Part shown: positions 7,577-17,517 of the stretch, piece after piece
Layout of the letters: each line of letters begins with the position of its first letter
How positions within the stretch are numbered: the first letter of the stretch is position 1
Assembly: GCF_000300855.1 (NCBI RefSeq)
Contig: NZ_ALJF01000010.1
Location: 62,001 to 126,000 of the forward strand
DNA length: 64,000 nucleotides
Direction of reading: 5' to 3'
Source of the DNA: Agrobacterium albertimagni AOL15
GTDB lineage: Bacteria > Pseudomonadota > Alphaproteobacteria > Rhizobiales > Rhizobiaceae
Notes under the pieces: generated by a model
What the model saw: the letters and a program-made list of their open reading frames with translations, nothing else
Database searches by the model: none
Told to the model about the DNA's origin: nothing
Program-made: the position numbers and the translations under genes

Positions 7577-8731
7577 ATGGCGAAGACACTGGGGCCTGTT
7601 AAGCGTAAATTTTCTCCTTGGACCGATCCGGATGCCGTTCCATTCATCCGCTTCGAAAACGTCACGAAGCGCTTCGGCGATTTCGTCGCCGTCGATGATC
7701 TCAGCCTCGATATCTACGAGCGCGAATTCTTCTCGCTTCTTGGCCCGTCCGGCTGCGGCAAGACCACGCTGATGCGCATGCTGGCCGGCTTCGAAGAGCC
7801 GACCTCCGGTCGCATCCTCCTGCAGGGACAGGACCTGTCAGGCGTGCCGCCCTACAAGCGCCCGACCAACATGATGTTCCAGTCCTACGCGCTCTTCCCG
7901 CATATGTCGGTGGAAAAGAACATCGCCTTCGGTCTGGAACAGGACAATCTGGCAAGGGGCGAGATCGACGCGCGCGTCCAAGAAATGCTGAAGCTGGTCA
8001 AGCTCGAACAGTTTGCCAAGCGCAAGCCCAACCAGCTCTCCGGTGGTCAGCGCCAGCGTGTGGCACTCGCGCGCTCGCTCGCCAAGCGTCCGAAGGTCCT
8101 GCTGCTCGACGAACCGCTCGGCGCTCTGGATCGCAAGCTGCGCGAAGAAACCCAGTTCGAGCTCATGGACATTCAGACCAAGCTCGGCCTCACCTTTCTG
8201 ATCGTCACCCACGACCAGGAAGAGGCGATGACCGTCTCGGACCGCATCGCGGTCATGGACAAGGGCATTCTCGTCCAGGTCGCCACACCGGCGGAAATCT
8301 ACGAGGCCCCAAATTCGCGTTACGTCGCCGACTTCATCGGCGACATCAACATTCTCGAAGCCCGGGTCGAGGCCAAGGAGAGCCAGGGGAGCGAAGACCT
8401 TGTCCGCATCGACAGCGATGGCGTGAAAATTACCGTCGAGCAGACTTGTGAGGCGAACAAGGGCGACGCCGTCGCCTTTGCCATCCGACCCGAAAAGGTG
8501 CGCATCTCCACCACCCAGCCGGAAGGTGCGGTGGCAAATGCTTTGCATGGCGAGGTCTGGGACATCGGCTATCTCGGCGACTTCTCGGTCTTCATCGTCC
8601 GTCTCGACGATGGCCGTATGTTCCGCGCTGCCCAGGCCAATGTCGCGCGCCTCGTCGATCGCCCGATCACCTTCGGTGACATGGTCTGGCTGTCCTGGTC
8701 GGCCGATGCCGGCCTTGTCCTGACACGCTGA
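7577..8731 (+). CDS. potG: Putrescine ABC transporter ATP-binding protein
   Basis: A 384-aa ATPase with Walker A GPSGCGKTT near residue 57, Q-loop in MMFQSYALFP, signature LSGGQRQRVALARSL, Walker B VLLLDEPLGALD and switch His in IVTHDQEEAMT. The C-terminal ~110 residues form the TOBE regulatory domain seen in PotA/PotG/MalK-type ATPases. It lies third-party close to potF and potHI in one operon, so it energises putrescine import. The N-terminus carries an unremarkable ~20-residue extension before the ATPase core. Confidence 0.93.
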   Translation: MAKTLGPVKRKFSPWTDPDAVPFIRFENVTKRFGDFVAVDDLSLDIYEREFFSLLGPSGCGKTTLMRMLAGFEEPTSGRILLQGQDLSGVPPYKRPTNMMFQSYALFPHMSVEKNIAFGLEQDNLARGEIDARVQEMLKLVKLEQFAKRKPNQLSGGQRQRVALARSLAKRPKVLLLDEPLGALDRKLREETQFELMDIQTKLGLTFLIVTHDQEEAMTVSDRIAVMDKGILVQVATPAEIYEAPNSRYVADFIGDINILEARVEAKESQGSEDLVRIDSDGVKITVEQTCEANKGDAVAFAIRPEKVRISTTQPEGAVANALHGEVWDIGYLGDFSVFIVRLDDGRMFRAAQANVARLVDRPITFGDMVWLSWSADAGLVLTR

Positions 8732-8741
8732 GGGGGCAAGA

Positions 8742-9647
8742 ATGGCCGAAACCGTCACACCCTCGAAGCCCGGATCAGCGAAATGGCTGGTCGTGATCAT
8801 CCCCTATCTGTGGATGATACTCTTCTTCCTGACGCCATTCCTGATCATCGTGAAGATCTCGCTGTCGGATACGGCGATCGCCATGCCGCCCTATACGCCG
8901 GTCCTGGAAGGCTTTGCAGCGATCGGCGACTTCATCAGTCAGCTCGATTTTGAGAACTACATCTTCCTTACCGAAGACCCGCTCTACGTCAACGCCTACC
9001 TGTCGTCGCTGCGCATTGCGCTGATTTCGACCCTGCTTCTGCTGCTGATTGGCTACCCCATGGCGCTCGCCATGGCGCGCGCTTCCGTGACCATTCGCCC
9101 GACGTTGGTCATGCTCGTCATCCTGCCCTTCTGGACCTCGTTCCTGATCCGCGTCTATGCCTGGATCGGCATCCTGAAGCCGGAAGGGTTGCTGACGGTG
9201 CTTTTGCAGTCGCTTGGGCTGATGGACGAAGGCAGTCAGGTGCAGATCTTCCGCACCGAGATCGCCGTCTTCATAGGCATCGTCTATTCCTATCTGCCCT
9301 TCATGGTCCTGCCGCTCTATGCGGCTCTGGAAAAGATGGACAGTACCCTGCTCGAGGCGGCAAGCGATCTCGGCTGCCCGCCCTGGAAGGCCTTCTGGAA
9401 GATCACTTTTCCGCTCTCGATCCCGGGCGTGATCGCCGGCTCGATGATCTGCTTCATCCCGATAACAGGCGAATTCGTCATCCCGGATCTGCTGGGTGGT
9501 GCTGATACGCTAATGATCGGCAAGACGCTGTGGACGGAGTTTTTCGGCAATCGCGACTGGCCGCTGGCATCAGCCGTCGCCGTCCTGCTCCTGCTCATTC
9601 TGGTCGTGCCCATCGCGATCTTCCAGAACCAGCAGCAGAAAGTGTGA
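8742..9647 (+). CDS. potH: Putrescine ABC transporter permease PotH
   Basis: A 301-aa inner-membrane permease with about six hydrophobic segments, beginning LVVIIPYLWMILFFLTPFLIIV. The EAA loop that docks onto the ATPase is visible as LEAASDLGCPPWKAFWKITFPLSIPG. It starts 10 bp after potG and is followed 10 bp later by potI, so the pair forms the translocation channel. Family features (PFLIRVYAWIGILKPEG-like segment and the periplasmic loop with YTPVLEGF) fit PotB/PotH rather than other type I permeases. Confidence 0.93.
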   Translation: MAETVTPSKPGSAKWLVVIIPYLWMILFFLTPFLIIVKISLSDTAIAMPPYTPVLEGFAAIGDFISQLDFENYIFLTEDPLYVNAYLSSLRIALISTLLLLLIGYPMALAMARASVTIRPTLVMLVILPFWTSFLIRVYAWIGILKPEGLLTVLLQSLGLMDEGSQVQIFRTEIAVFIGIVYSYLPFMVLPLYAALEKMDSTLLEAASDLGCPPWKAFWKITFPLSIPGVIAGSMICFIPITGEFVIPDLLGGADTLMIGKTLWTEFFGNRDWPLASAVAVLLLLILVVPIAIFQNQQQKV

Positions 9648-9657
9648 GGGCGCGGCG

Positions 9658-10479
9658 ATGAAACCCGGAAAATTCGACGCGACCATCCTCACGCTCAGCT
9701 TCGCCTTCCTCTACATCCCGATCCTCATCCTGGTGGTCTACTCCTTCAACGAGTCGAAGCTGGTGACAGTCTGGGGCGGCTTCTCGCTCAAGTGGTATGG
9801 CGAGATATGGCGCAATGCCGGCCTGATGAGCGCCGCCTGGGTGACACTCCAGGTCGGTCTCTTGAGCGCGACGCTCGGCACGGTCCTCGGTACGCTCGCC
9901 GCCCTCACACTCGTTCGCTACACGCGCTTCAAGGGGCGGCTACTGTTCTCCGGCATGGTCTATGCACCGCTCGTCATGCCTGAAGTCATCACTGGCCTTT
10001 CGCTGCTTTTGCTCTTCGTTGCTGTCGGTGTCGATCGCGGCCTGATGACCGTCGTCATCGCCCATACGACCTTCACCATGTGTTATGTGGCAATCGTCGT
10101 GCAGTCGCGTCTGCTCACCTTCGACACGAGCCTGGAAGAGGCAGCGCAGGACCTCGGCTGCCCGCCGGTCAAGACCTTCTTCAAGGTCACGCTGCCGCTA
10201 ATCCTTCCGGCCGTGATTTCCGGCTGGATGCTGGCTTTCACGCTTTCCCTGGACGATCTTGTCATCGCGAGCTTCACCACGGGGCCGGGCGCCACGACAC
10301 TGCCGATCAAGATCTACTCGCAGGTCCGCCTCGGCGTAACGCCCGAGATCAACGCCATCTGCACCATCCTGATCGGCATCGTCACGATCGGCGTCATCAT
10401 TGCCTCCATCGGGACGAAACAGCGTGAGCTTCAGCGACAGCGCGACGAACATGTCGCCGCACGAGGCACACTGGCCTGA
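9658..10479 (+). CDS. potI: Putrescine ABC transporter permease PotI
   Basis: A 273-aa permease with six predicted membrane segments; EAA loop LEEAAQDLGCPPVKTFFKVTLPLILPA. The motif YSFNESKLVTVWGGFSLKWYGE near the N-terminus is typical of PotC/PotI. It is the last gene of potFGHI and runs convergent with a small membrane-protein gene 18 bp beyond its stop. No terminator hairpin is obvious in the short gap. Confidence 0.93.
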   Translation: MKPGKFDATILTLSFAFLYIPILILVVYSFNESKLVTVWGGFSLKWYGEIWRNAGLMSAAWVTLQVGLLSATLGTVLGTLAALTLVRYTRFKGRLLFSGMVYAPLVMPEVITGLSLLLLFVAVGVDRGLMTVVIAHTTFTMCYVAIVVQSRLLTFDTSLEEAAQDLGCPPVKTFFKVTLPLILPAVISGWMLAFTLSLDDLVIASFTTGPGATTLPIKIYSQVRLGVTPEINAICTILIGIVTIGVIIASIGTKQRELQRQRDEHVAARGTLA

Positions 10480-10497
10480 ACGTTTAGCGGTTCTTCG

Positions 10498-10770
10498 TCA
10501 GCCCCGCGGCGGCATCAGGATATAGGTGACCAGCCAGATCGGCAGGATGACCACGGCTCCCATCAGCATGCGCGGTGCTGCCCAGGCGAAGGCCAAGACC
10601 ATGCCATTGTGAAGCTCCTCGGCCGTCACCCCCAGGAAGTCCATGACTGATTTGGGCGTGATGCCGAAGATGGACAACAGGCTGCCGGCCAGCAACGATG
10701 CCAGAGCCAGTTTCAGAAAACCCGACAGCACTGTGTGCACCAGCCGTCCCCCAACCTGTGATTCGTCCAT
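10498..10770 (-). CDS. Small integral membrane protein (90 aa)
   Basis: Starts at ATG 10770 (MDESQVGGRLVHT); the longer frame to 10938 is rejected because it overlaps the upstream AsmA-like gene. Two hydrophobic segments are evident (FLKLALASLLAGSLLSIFGI and LAFAWAAPRMLMGAVVILPIWLVTYI), the second ending close to the C-terminus. It may belong to the rhizobial small membrane family DUF6460, from memory and not certain. It follows the AsmA-like gene on the same strand with a 52-bp gap, so the two may be co-transcribed. The function is unknown. Confidence 0.7.
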   Translation of the reverse strand: MDESQVGGRLVHTVLSGFLKLALASLLAGSLLSIFGITPKSVMDFLGVTAEELHNGMVLAFAWAAPRMLMGAVVILPIWLVTYILMPPRG

Positions 10771-10822
10771 TCTAGTATTTGAGTTTTCGAATGGAACAGT
10801 CAGGCAGCGACGCTTTCGACCT

Positions 10823-12634
10823 TTATTGTCCTGGGGCGGGCCGAGCGGGGATAGGCGAAATGACGGGATCGCTCCAGGCGCCGCCAATGAAGAACCTGAG
10901 GGGAGGCGGGGTCTGGTCGCCCTTGCTGCCAGCCGCAAGCGCGCCCGTAAGCGCCAGTGCCTGCCGGCTATAAGGGATGATCCCCGTCAGCTCGAGCATG
11001 TGCCGCTCACCAACGATTTGAGCCCGCTCGACCTCGGCTGAGCCGTCCGAAAAGCGCACGGCAATGTCCAGCGTGCGGTAGTCGAAGCCCTCATTGCCCG
11101 TGGCGCTCAGCTGGAAATAGGCTCGGTCTGCCGCGAGGCGCCGCAATCCGTCCGCGCTGAAGCCGGAAATGACGCCATTGTCCGACGCGATTGTCAGCCT
11201 GCCGGACATGGCCTCGATATTGCGCTGCCAGCCGGTGCCGACCAATTTCGCATTGAAGCCGACGGATCCGGTCCCCTTGAGTGAAGGGCCCCCTTCCAGC
11301 GAAAGCCGCGACATCAGACTTCCGAGATCGACGCGGGTCATGGTGACCGCGACATCGGCGCCCTTGTCGAAACCTTCACCGGTGCCGCTCAGTCGGGCGG
11401 CAATGGTCCCACCGAGGAAGCGTGTGTCGGCAATCACGAGGTTCAGCGCGTCGCCGCGACCGATGAGGCTTGCCCCAAGGTCGGTCATGGGAAAGACGCC
11501 GAAGGTAGCCGTTGCCGCAGAAAGGCGCAGGTCGATGTCGAGCCAACGGGTGAGGCCGGGCAGGCGAACATTCGCCCGGTCGCCGACATTGATAGACAGG
11601 GCCTGAAGCAGATCGTCCAGCTGAAGATGGTCGATGGCAAGCGTACTGCTCAGCAAGGGCCGGTCGCCGGGGCGGTTTCTGAGTGTCAGGATGCCGTCAC
11701 CGCGGCTGCCGTTGATCTCGAAGTCGAGATTCTCGAAACGCCACTCGTCTTCGGCATGTGTCACCCGCGCCTTGATGGCGGCGGTCCGCCAACGTTCGGT
11801 GCCGGCAAGGCGAAGGCCAAGGGCCGCAGCCGTCTTGGGAACATCGGAGATGCGAAGATTGATGTCAGTGTTCTCAGCACTCGCCTCCCGCAGGCTGACG
11901 GTTCCCCGAACCTCTGCGCTTGAGTCGGCAATCGTGGCGGAGGCGTCAACCCTGCTCGCCGCTCCGCCGATCAGAACCAGCGGTGTCGGCGTCTGTAGCT
12001 TGACCGAAACCGGAGTATCGCCCAGCCGAAAGGTCCCTTGGCCGGACAGAGGTGCTGCAAGACCCGGCCAATCGATGTTCGCATTGACGCCGCTTGCAAT
12101 GAAAGATGCGCCGCTGGCGACATCGGTCAGCGTGACCTCGCCGTCGATAATGTCGACCGTTCCGATTTCTGCCTTGTCGGCCGGAATGTTCGTCTGCCCG
12201 CCAGACGTGGCGGCCACTGCCGCGCGGACGGCATCGCTCAATACGCCTTGATCGCTCCAGTCGAGCCCGCCATCGACGCCGCGCCAGACCTGGATACGCG
12301 GGCGCACCAGGCGAAAGGCGCTGAAGTCCGGCCGGCCGGCAAGCGCCGAGATCAGGCCGAAGCGTGCCGAAAGCCGGTCAACCTCCCCGAGCGTCTCCGT
12401 TTGACCGTCGGTGACGCGCGTAACCTTGATGCCAGTCAAAGTGATTTCGGGCTGCGGCCAGAAGCCGATATCGGCAACATCGTCGATCGTGACCTCGTGT
12501 CCGACCCAGGCTGCGATCGACGAGGCGATGGCCGACCGCACCACGGAACTCGACACGAGATAGGGGGCGCTGAGCCGAAGGACGATCGATGCCGTCAGGA
12601 TGACGGCGGCGACCAGCAAGGCGAGCTTGATCAT
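10823..12634 (-). CDS. AsmA-family protein
   Basis: A ~603-aa protein with one N-terminal membrane anchor (MIKLALLVAAVILTASIVL) followed by a long beta-rich periplasmic region. The start of that region (GHEVTIDDVADIGFWPQPEITLTGIKV) and the late block GSVGFNAKLVGTGWQRNIEAMSGRLTI are AsmA hallmarks. AsmA-like proteins are related to Vps13-type bridges and affect outer-membrane lipid and protein assembly. ATG 12634 is used; ATG 12706 in the same frame would add 24 basic residues (RPRGRRRG) ahead of the anchor and is a real alternative. The gene is divergent from acetoacetyl-CoA synthetase. Confidence 0.85.
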   Translation of the reverse strand: MIKLALLVAAVILTASIVLRLSAPYLVSSSVVRSAIASSIAAWVGHEVTIDDVADIGFWPQPEITLTGIKVTRVTDGQTETLGEVDRLSARFGLISALAGRPDFSAFRLVRPRIQVWRGVDGGLDWSDQGVLSDAVRAAVAATSGGQTNIPADKAEIGTVDIIDGEVTLTDVASGASFIASGVNANIDWPGLAAPLSGQGTFRLGDTPVSVKLQTPTPLVLIGGAASRVDASATIADSSAEVRGTVSLREASAENTDINLRISDVPKTAAALGLRLAGTERWRTAAIKARVTHAEDEWRFENLDFEINGSRGDGILTLRNRPGDRPLLSSTLAIDHLQLDDLLQALSINVGDRANVRLPGLTRWLDIDLRLSAATATFGVFPMTDLGASLIGRGDALNLVIADTRFLGGTIAARLSGTGEGFDKGADVAVTMTRVDLGSLMSRLSLEGGPSLKGTGSVGFNAKLVGTGWQRNIEAMSGRLTIASDNGVISGFSADGLRRLAADRAYFQLSATGNEGFDYRTLDIAVRFSDGSAEVERAQIVGERHMLELTGIIPYSRQALALTGALAAGSKGDQTPPPLRFFIGGAWSDPVISPIPARPAPGQ

Positions 12635-12859
12635 GCCCCTGCGGCGGCCACGCGGCCAGCGGGAGGAGGGGCGTGAAGGATGATCGCCACGTCCTGGATT
12701 GCGCATGCCCTGTTGAAGGTCCTGAGGTTTCGTGAACTCCTGCGCGGATATAGGAATTTGCCCTCTGGTGCAAATGTCAGACCATATTCCAAGCCGCTCG
12801 CGTCTGTATATTGCATTGCCGCATGCTATAGAAAGACCATGCTTGCAAGGAGGATCAGC

Positions 12860-14812
<1,953 letters not shown>

Positions 14813-15020
14813 CGAAAAAGTGTCCCGAAACGCAGCAATATCAGAGCAATACCTCAAATGTGGGGTAGCTCACAGCGCGGCCAGGTAAGGATCTCTTAAC
14901 TGGCATTCGGCAAGACTAGGGGCAACTTGGAGATGCGCGATCAGACGCAGTGAGGCCTCAAGACAAGCCTCCGACAAAATGTCGATCGCTCGAGTACTCC
15001 GGTTCGACAGCATTGACTCA

Positions 15021-15048
15021 AGGGCGGCTTCGGCCGCCCTTTTTTTTG
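15021..15048 (+). terminator. Strong terminator after acetoacetyl-CoA synthetase
   Basis: AGGGCGGC / GCCGCCCT stem with a short TTCG-containing loop and eight T residues. It lies 209 bp beyond the acetoacetyl-CoA synthetase stop, a long gap. The stretch 14813-15020 holds no gene I can support; it could be a long 3' UTR or the body of a small RNA ending at this terminator. Confidence 0.9.
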
Positions 15049-15063
15049 TTCTGCGAAGCCGGG

Positions 15064-16755
15064 TCAACGCCTTTCGTCGAGCGATCGGGAAACCAGGATC
15101 ACCGGGATCAGGCCGGCAGCAATAATGATGATCGCAGCCACCGAGGCATCCTGTGCCATGCCACGCGAGGCATCTTCATAGACCAGTGTGGCCAGCGTAT
15201 TGAAGTTGAATGGCCTGAGCAGGATCGTGGCTGAGAGTTCCTTCAGCGTCTCGATGAAAACGAGCAGGGCCGCAGTCAGAACGGCCGGACGCAGGTTGGG
15301 AAGCAACACCTGGCGCAACGTCTGCAGGCCAGAGCGGCCAAGCGTGCGTGCCGCCATGTCGAGATGCGGCGAGAGCTTCTGGAAGCCCGCATCAACAGTG
15401 CCTTCCGCCATCGTCAGAAAGCGGACGGTATAGGCATAGACGATCGCAAAGCCGGTGCCGGACAGAAGAAGGCCGGTCGAAATGCCCATATTGACACGCA
15501 GCCAGCCGTCTACGGCATTGTCGAAGCTCGCAAACGGGATCAGGACCCCGATGCCCAGCACCGTGCCGGGAATGCCATAGCCGAGCGAGGCAAGTCGTCC
15601 CGCACCCTTCGCCAGGCGCGAACGGTCTGTCCGCGCGGCATAGGAGAGCACGAAGGCCAGAATGACCGTGATTAGCGCAGCAGCCGAAGACACGAGCGTC
15701 GAGTTCCAGAGGGCATCAAGCAGACGGGGCTCGAGGAAATCGTCGAGACGACGGAGCGCAAACCTGCCGAGCACGAAGACCGGCACGGCGAAGCCGACGA
15801 GGATGGGCAGAAGGCAGAAGACCACCGCAAGCCCCGCTTTCAATCCCTTTAGCCGCAGCCGGATGGCATCTGGGACGATGGCCGTCGTCTTGTGGCTGGT
15901 GAAACGCTGTTGACGGCGGGCCATCCGCTCCACGATCAGCAGCCCCGCAACGATCACCAGCATGACGCAGGCGATCTGCGCTGCACCCGCCAGACTGCCG
16001 CGGTTGAGCCAGGTGTCGTAGACCGAAAAAGTCAGTGTCTGCACGCCGAGATATTCCACCGCGCCGATGTCGTTCAGCGTCTCCATCATAACAAGCGTCA
16101 GGCCGATCATGATCGCTGGGCGTGCCATCGGTACTTGGATGCGGGCAAACACCCTGAAGGGGCTGGAGCCAAGCGTGCGGGCGACATCGGCTGCCGCGCG
16201 TCCCTGCATCAGGAACATCGACCGACAGGCGAGGTAGACGTAAGGGTAGAGCACCGCCGACATGACCAGCACGGCGCCCGACAGCGATTTCACATCGAAG
16301 AAGCTGTATTCGCGCGACGACGTGAAGCCGAAGATTGCCCTATAGGTTGTCTGCAGCGGTCCCGTGAAATCCAGAAACTCCCCGAAGGCATAGGCAGCCA
16401 GATAGGAGGGAATGGCGAGTGGCAGAACGAGGGCGGGGGAGAGGAGGCGGCGGAGCGGGAAATCGCATGCCGTGACCAGCCATGCCGTGCCGACCCCGAC
16501 CACCGCTGTTACGAGGCCGGTAAACAGCAGTAGCCAGAAGGTCCTGACACCGGCGCGCGGGATGACATTCGACATCATGTGCTGCCAGTTGTCGGGCTCG
16601 GCCGAGAAGCCGATGACGAAGATCGCCACGATCGGCATGACGACGACCGCCGCGGCAATCAGCGCAGCCAATGTTGCCGATCCCATGCGTCTGCTGGCAT
16701 GCGTGCCCTTGGGCGAAACGGAGTGGGCTGTGCCCGTGCGCGGCAATGTGGACAA
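15064..16755 (-). CDS. fbpB: Iron(III) ABC transporter permease, FbpB/SfuB type
   Basis: A ~563-aa permease with two fused halves, each with about six membrane segments and its own EAA loop (VARTLGSSPFRVFARIQVPMARPA and AARTLGRSGLQTLRQVLLPNLRPA). This doubled layout is characteristic of FbpB-type ferric iron permeases. The start is uncertain: TTG 16755 has AAGGG upstream, while ATG 16686 (MGSATLAALI) starts just before the first membrane segment. The matching binding protein (31173) sits 14 kb away next to rirA, and no ATPase gene of this system lies in the window, so the transporter is split. Confidence 0.85.
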   Translation of the reverse strand: MSTLPRTGTAHSVSPKGTHASRRMGSATLAALIAAAVVVMPIVAIFVIGFSAEPDNWQHMMSNVIPRAGVRTFWLLLFTGLVTAVVGVGTAWLVTACDFPLRRLLSPALVLPLAIPSYLAAYAFGEFLDFTGPLQTTYRAIFGFTSSREYSFFDVKSLSGAVLVMSAVLYPYVYLACRSMFLMQGRAAADVARTLGSSPFRVFARIQVPMARPAIMIGLTLVMMETLNDIGAVEYLGVQTLTFSVYDTWLNRGSLAGAAQIACVMLVIVAGLLIVERMARRQQRFTSHKTTAIVPDAIRLRLKGLKAGLAVVFCLLPILVGFAVPVFVLGRFALRRLDDFLEPRLLDALWNSTLVSSAAALITVILAFVLSYAARTDRSRLAKGAGRLASLGYGIPGTVLGIGVLIPFASFDNAVDGWLRVNMGISTGLLLSGTGFAIVYAYTVRFLTMAEGTVDAGFQKLSPHLDMAARTLGRSGLQTLRQVLLPNLRPAVLTAALLVFIETLKELSATILLRPFNFNTLATLVYEDASRGMAQDASVAAIIIIAAGLIPVILVSRSLDERR

Positions 16756-16840
16756 ACGGTCGGCCCTTGCGAATGCGGGAATGGCTTTCCTCTAGCGGAA
16801 AGCGAGGGCGATGAAAACCGGCCCGACTGTCGCGGTGCAG

Positions 16841-17482
16841 TCAGCGCCGCAGATGTGTCAGACTTTCGCCGATCAATCGCAGCCCAAGTGCACCGATAAC
16901 GGCGCCAGCGAGGCGATCGACCCAGAGTTTTGCGTTGAGATAGGCGCGTTGCGATCGCGGCACCGAGAAGGCGATCGCAACGATGGCATACCACCCGGCC
17001 TCGATCAGAAAGATCGCTGGCGGCAGTGCCAGAACTACCATGAGTGGCGGGTTCTGTGGCATCAGGGCAGCAAAGATGCTGGCATAGACCACGGCAGTCT
17101 TCGGATTGCTGATCTGCGTGACGAAGCCGAGCGCCAGAGAGCCGGGCAGCGAGCGCATGCTCCTCCCCTCTGCCGATCCGACCGAGAGCGGCGCAGCTGC
17201 GCCGCGCCAGATCATCACACCCAGATAGACGAGATAGAGCCCGCCCGCGACCTTGAGAACCAGATAGAGCCATTCTACCCGTTCGAGCAGGGCAATCAGG
17301 CCAGCCAGCGCCAGAACCGCAAAGAGAGCCCCGCCAAGCCCCATCCCGATAGCTGCCGCAAGTCCATGCAATCGCGTATTGGAAAGCGAGATCCGCGACA
17401 CCAGCACGAAGCTTGGCCCTGGGCTCATCGCGCCGATCGCGATGGCGACGGCAATGCCAAGGAGAATACCGAATGCCGTCAT
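16841..17482 (-). CDS. LysE/RhtB-family amino-acid exporter
   Basis: A 213-aa inner-membrane protein with about six hydrophobic segments. The N-terminal SPGPSFVLVSR motif and the ALGFVTQISNPKTAVVYASIFAAL block with its NPK motif mark the LysE/RhtB family, which exports amino acids and related metabolites. The individual substrate cannot be read from sequence. It stands between fbpB and a large sensor kinase, all on the minus strand, with no sign of shared function. Confidence 0.9.
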   Translation of the reverse strand: MTAFGILLGIAVAIAIGAMSPGPSFVLVSRISLSNTRLHGLAAAIGMGLGGALFAVLALAGLIALLERVEWLYLVLKVAGGLYLVYLGVMIWRGAAAPLSVGSAEGRSMRSLPGSLALGFVTQISNPKTAVVYASIFAALMPQNPPLMVVLALPPAIFLIEAGWYAIVAIAFSVPRSQRAYLNAKLWVDRLAGAVIGALGLRLIGESLTHLRR

Positions 17483-17517
17483 GCTGTTTTCCCCGAATTC
17501 GCGGTCATTTCATGATG

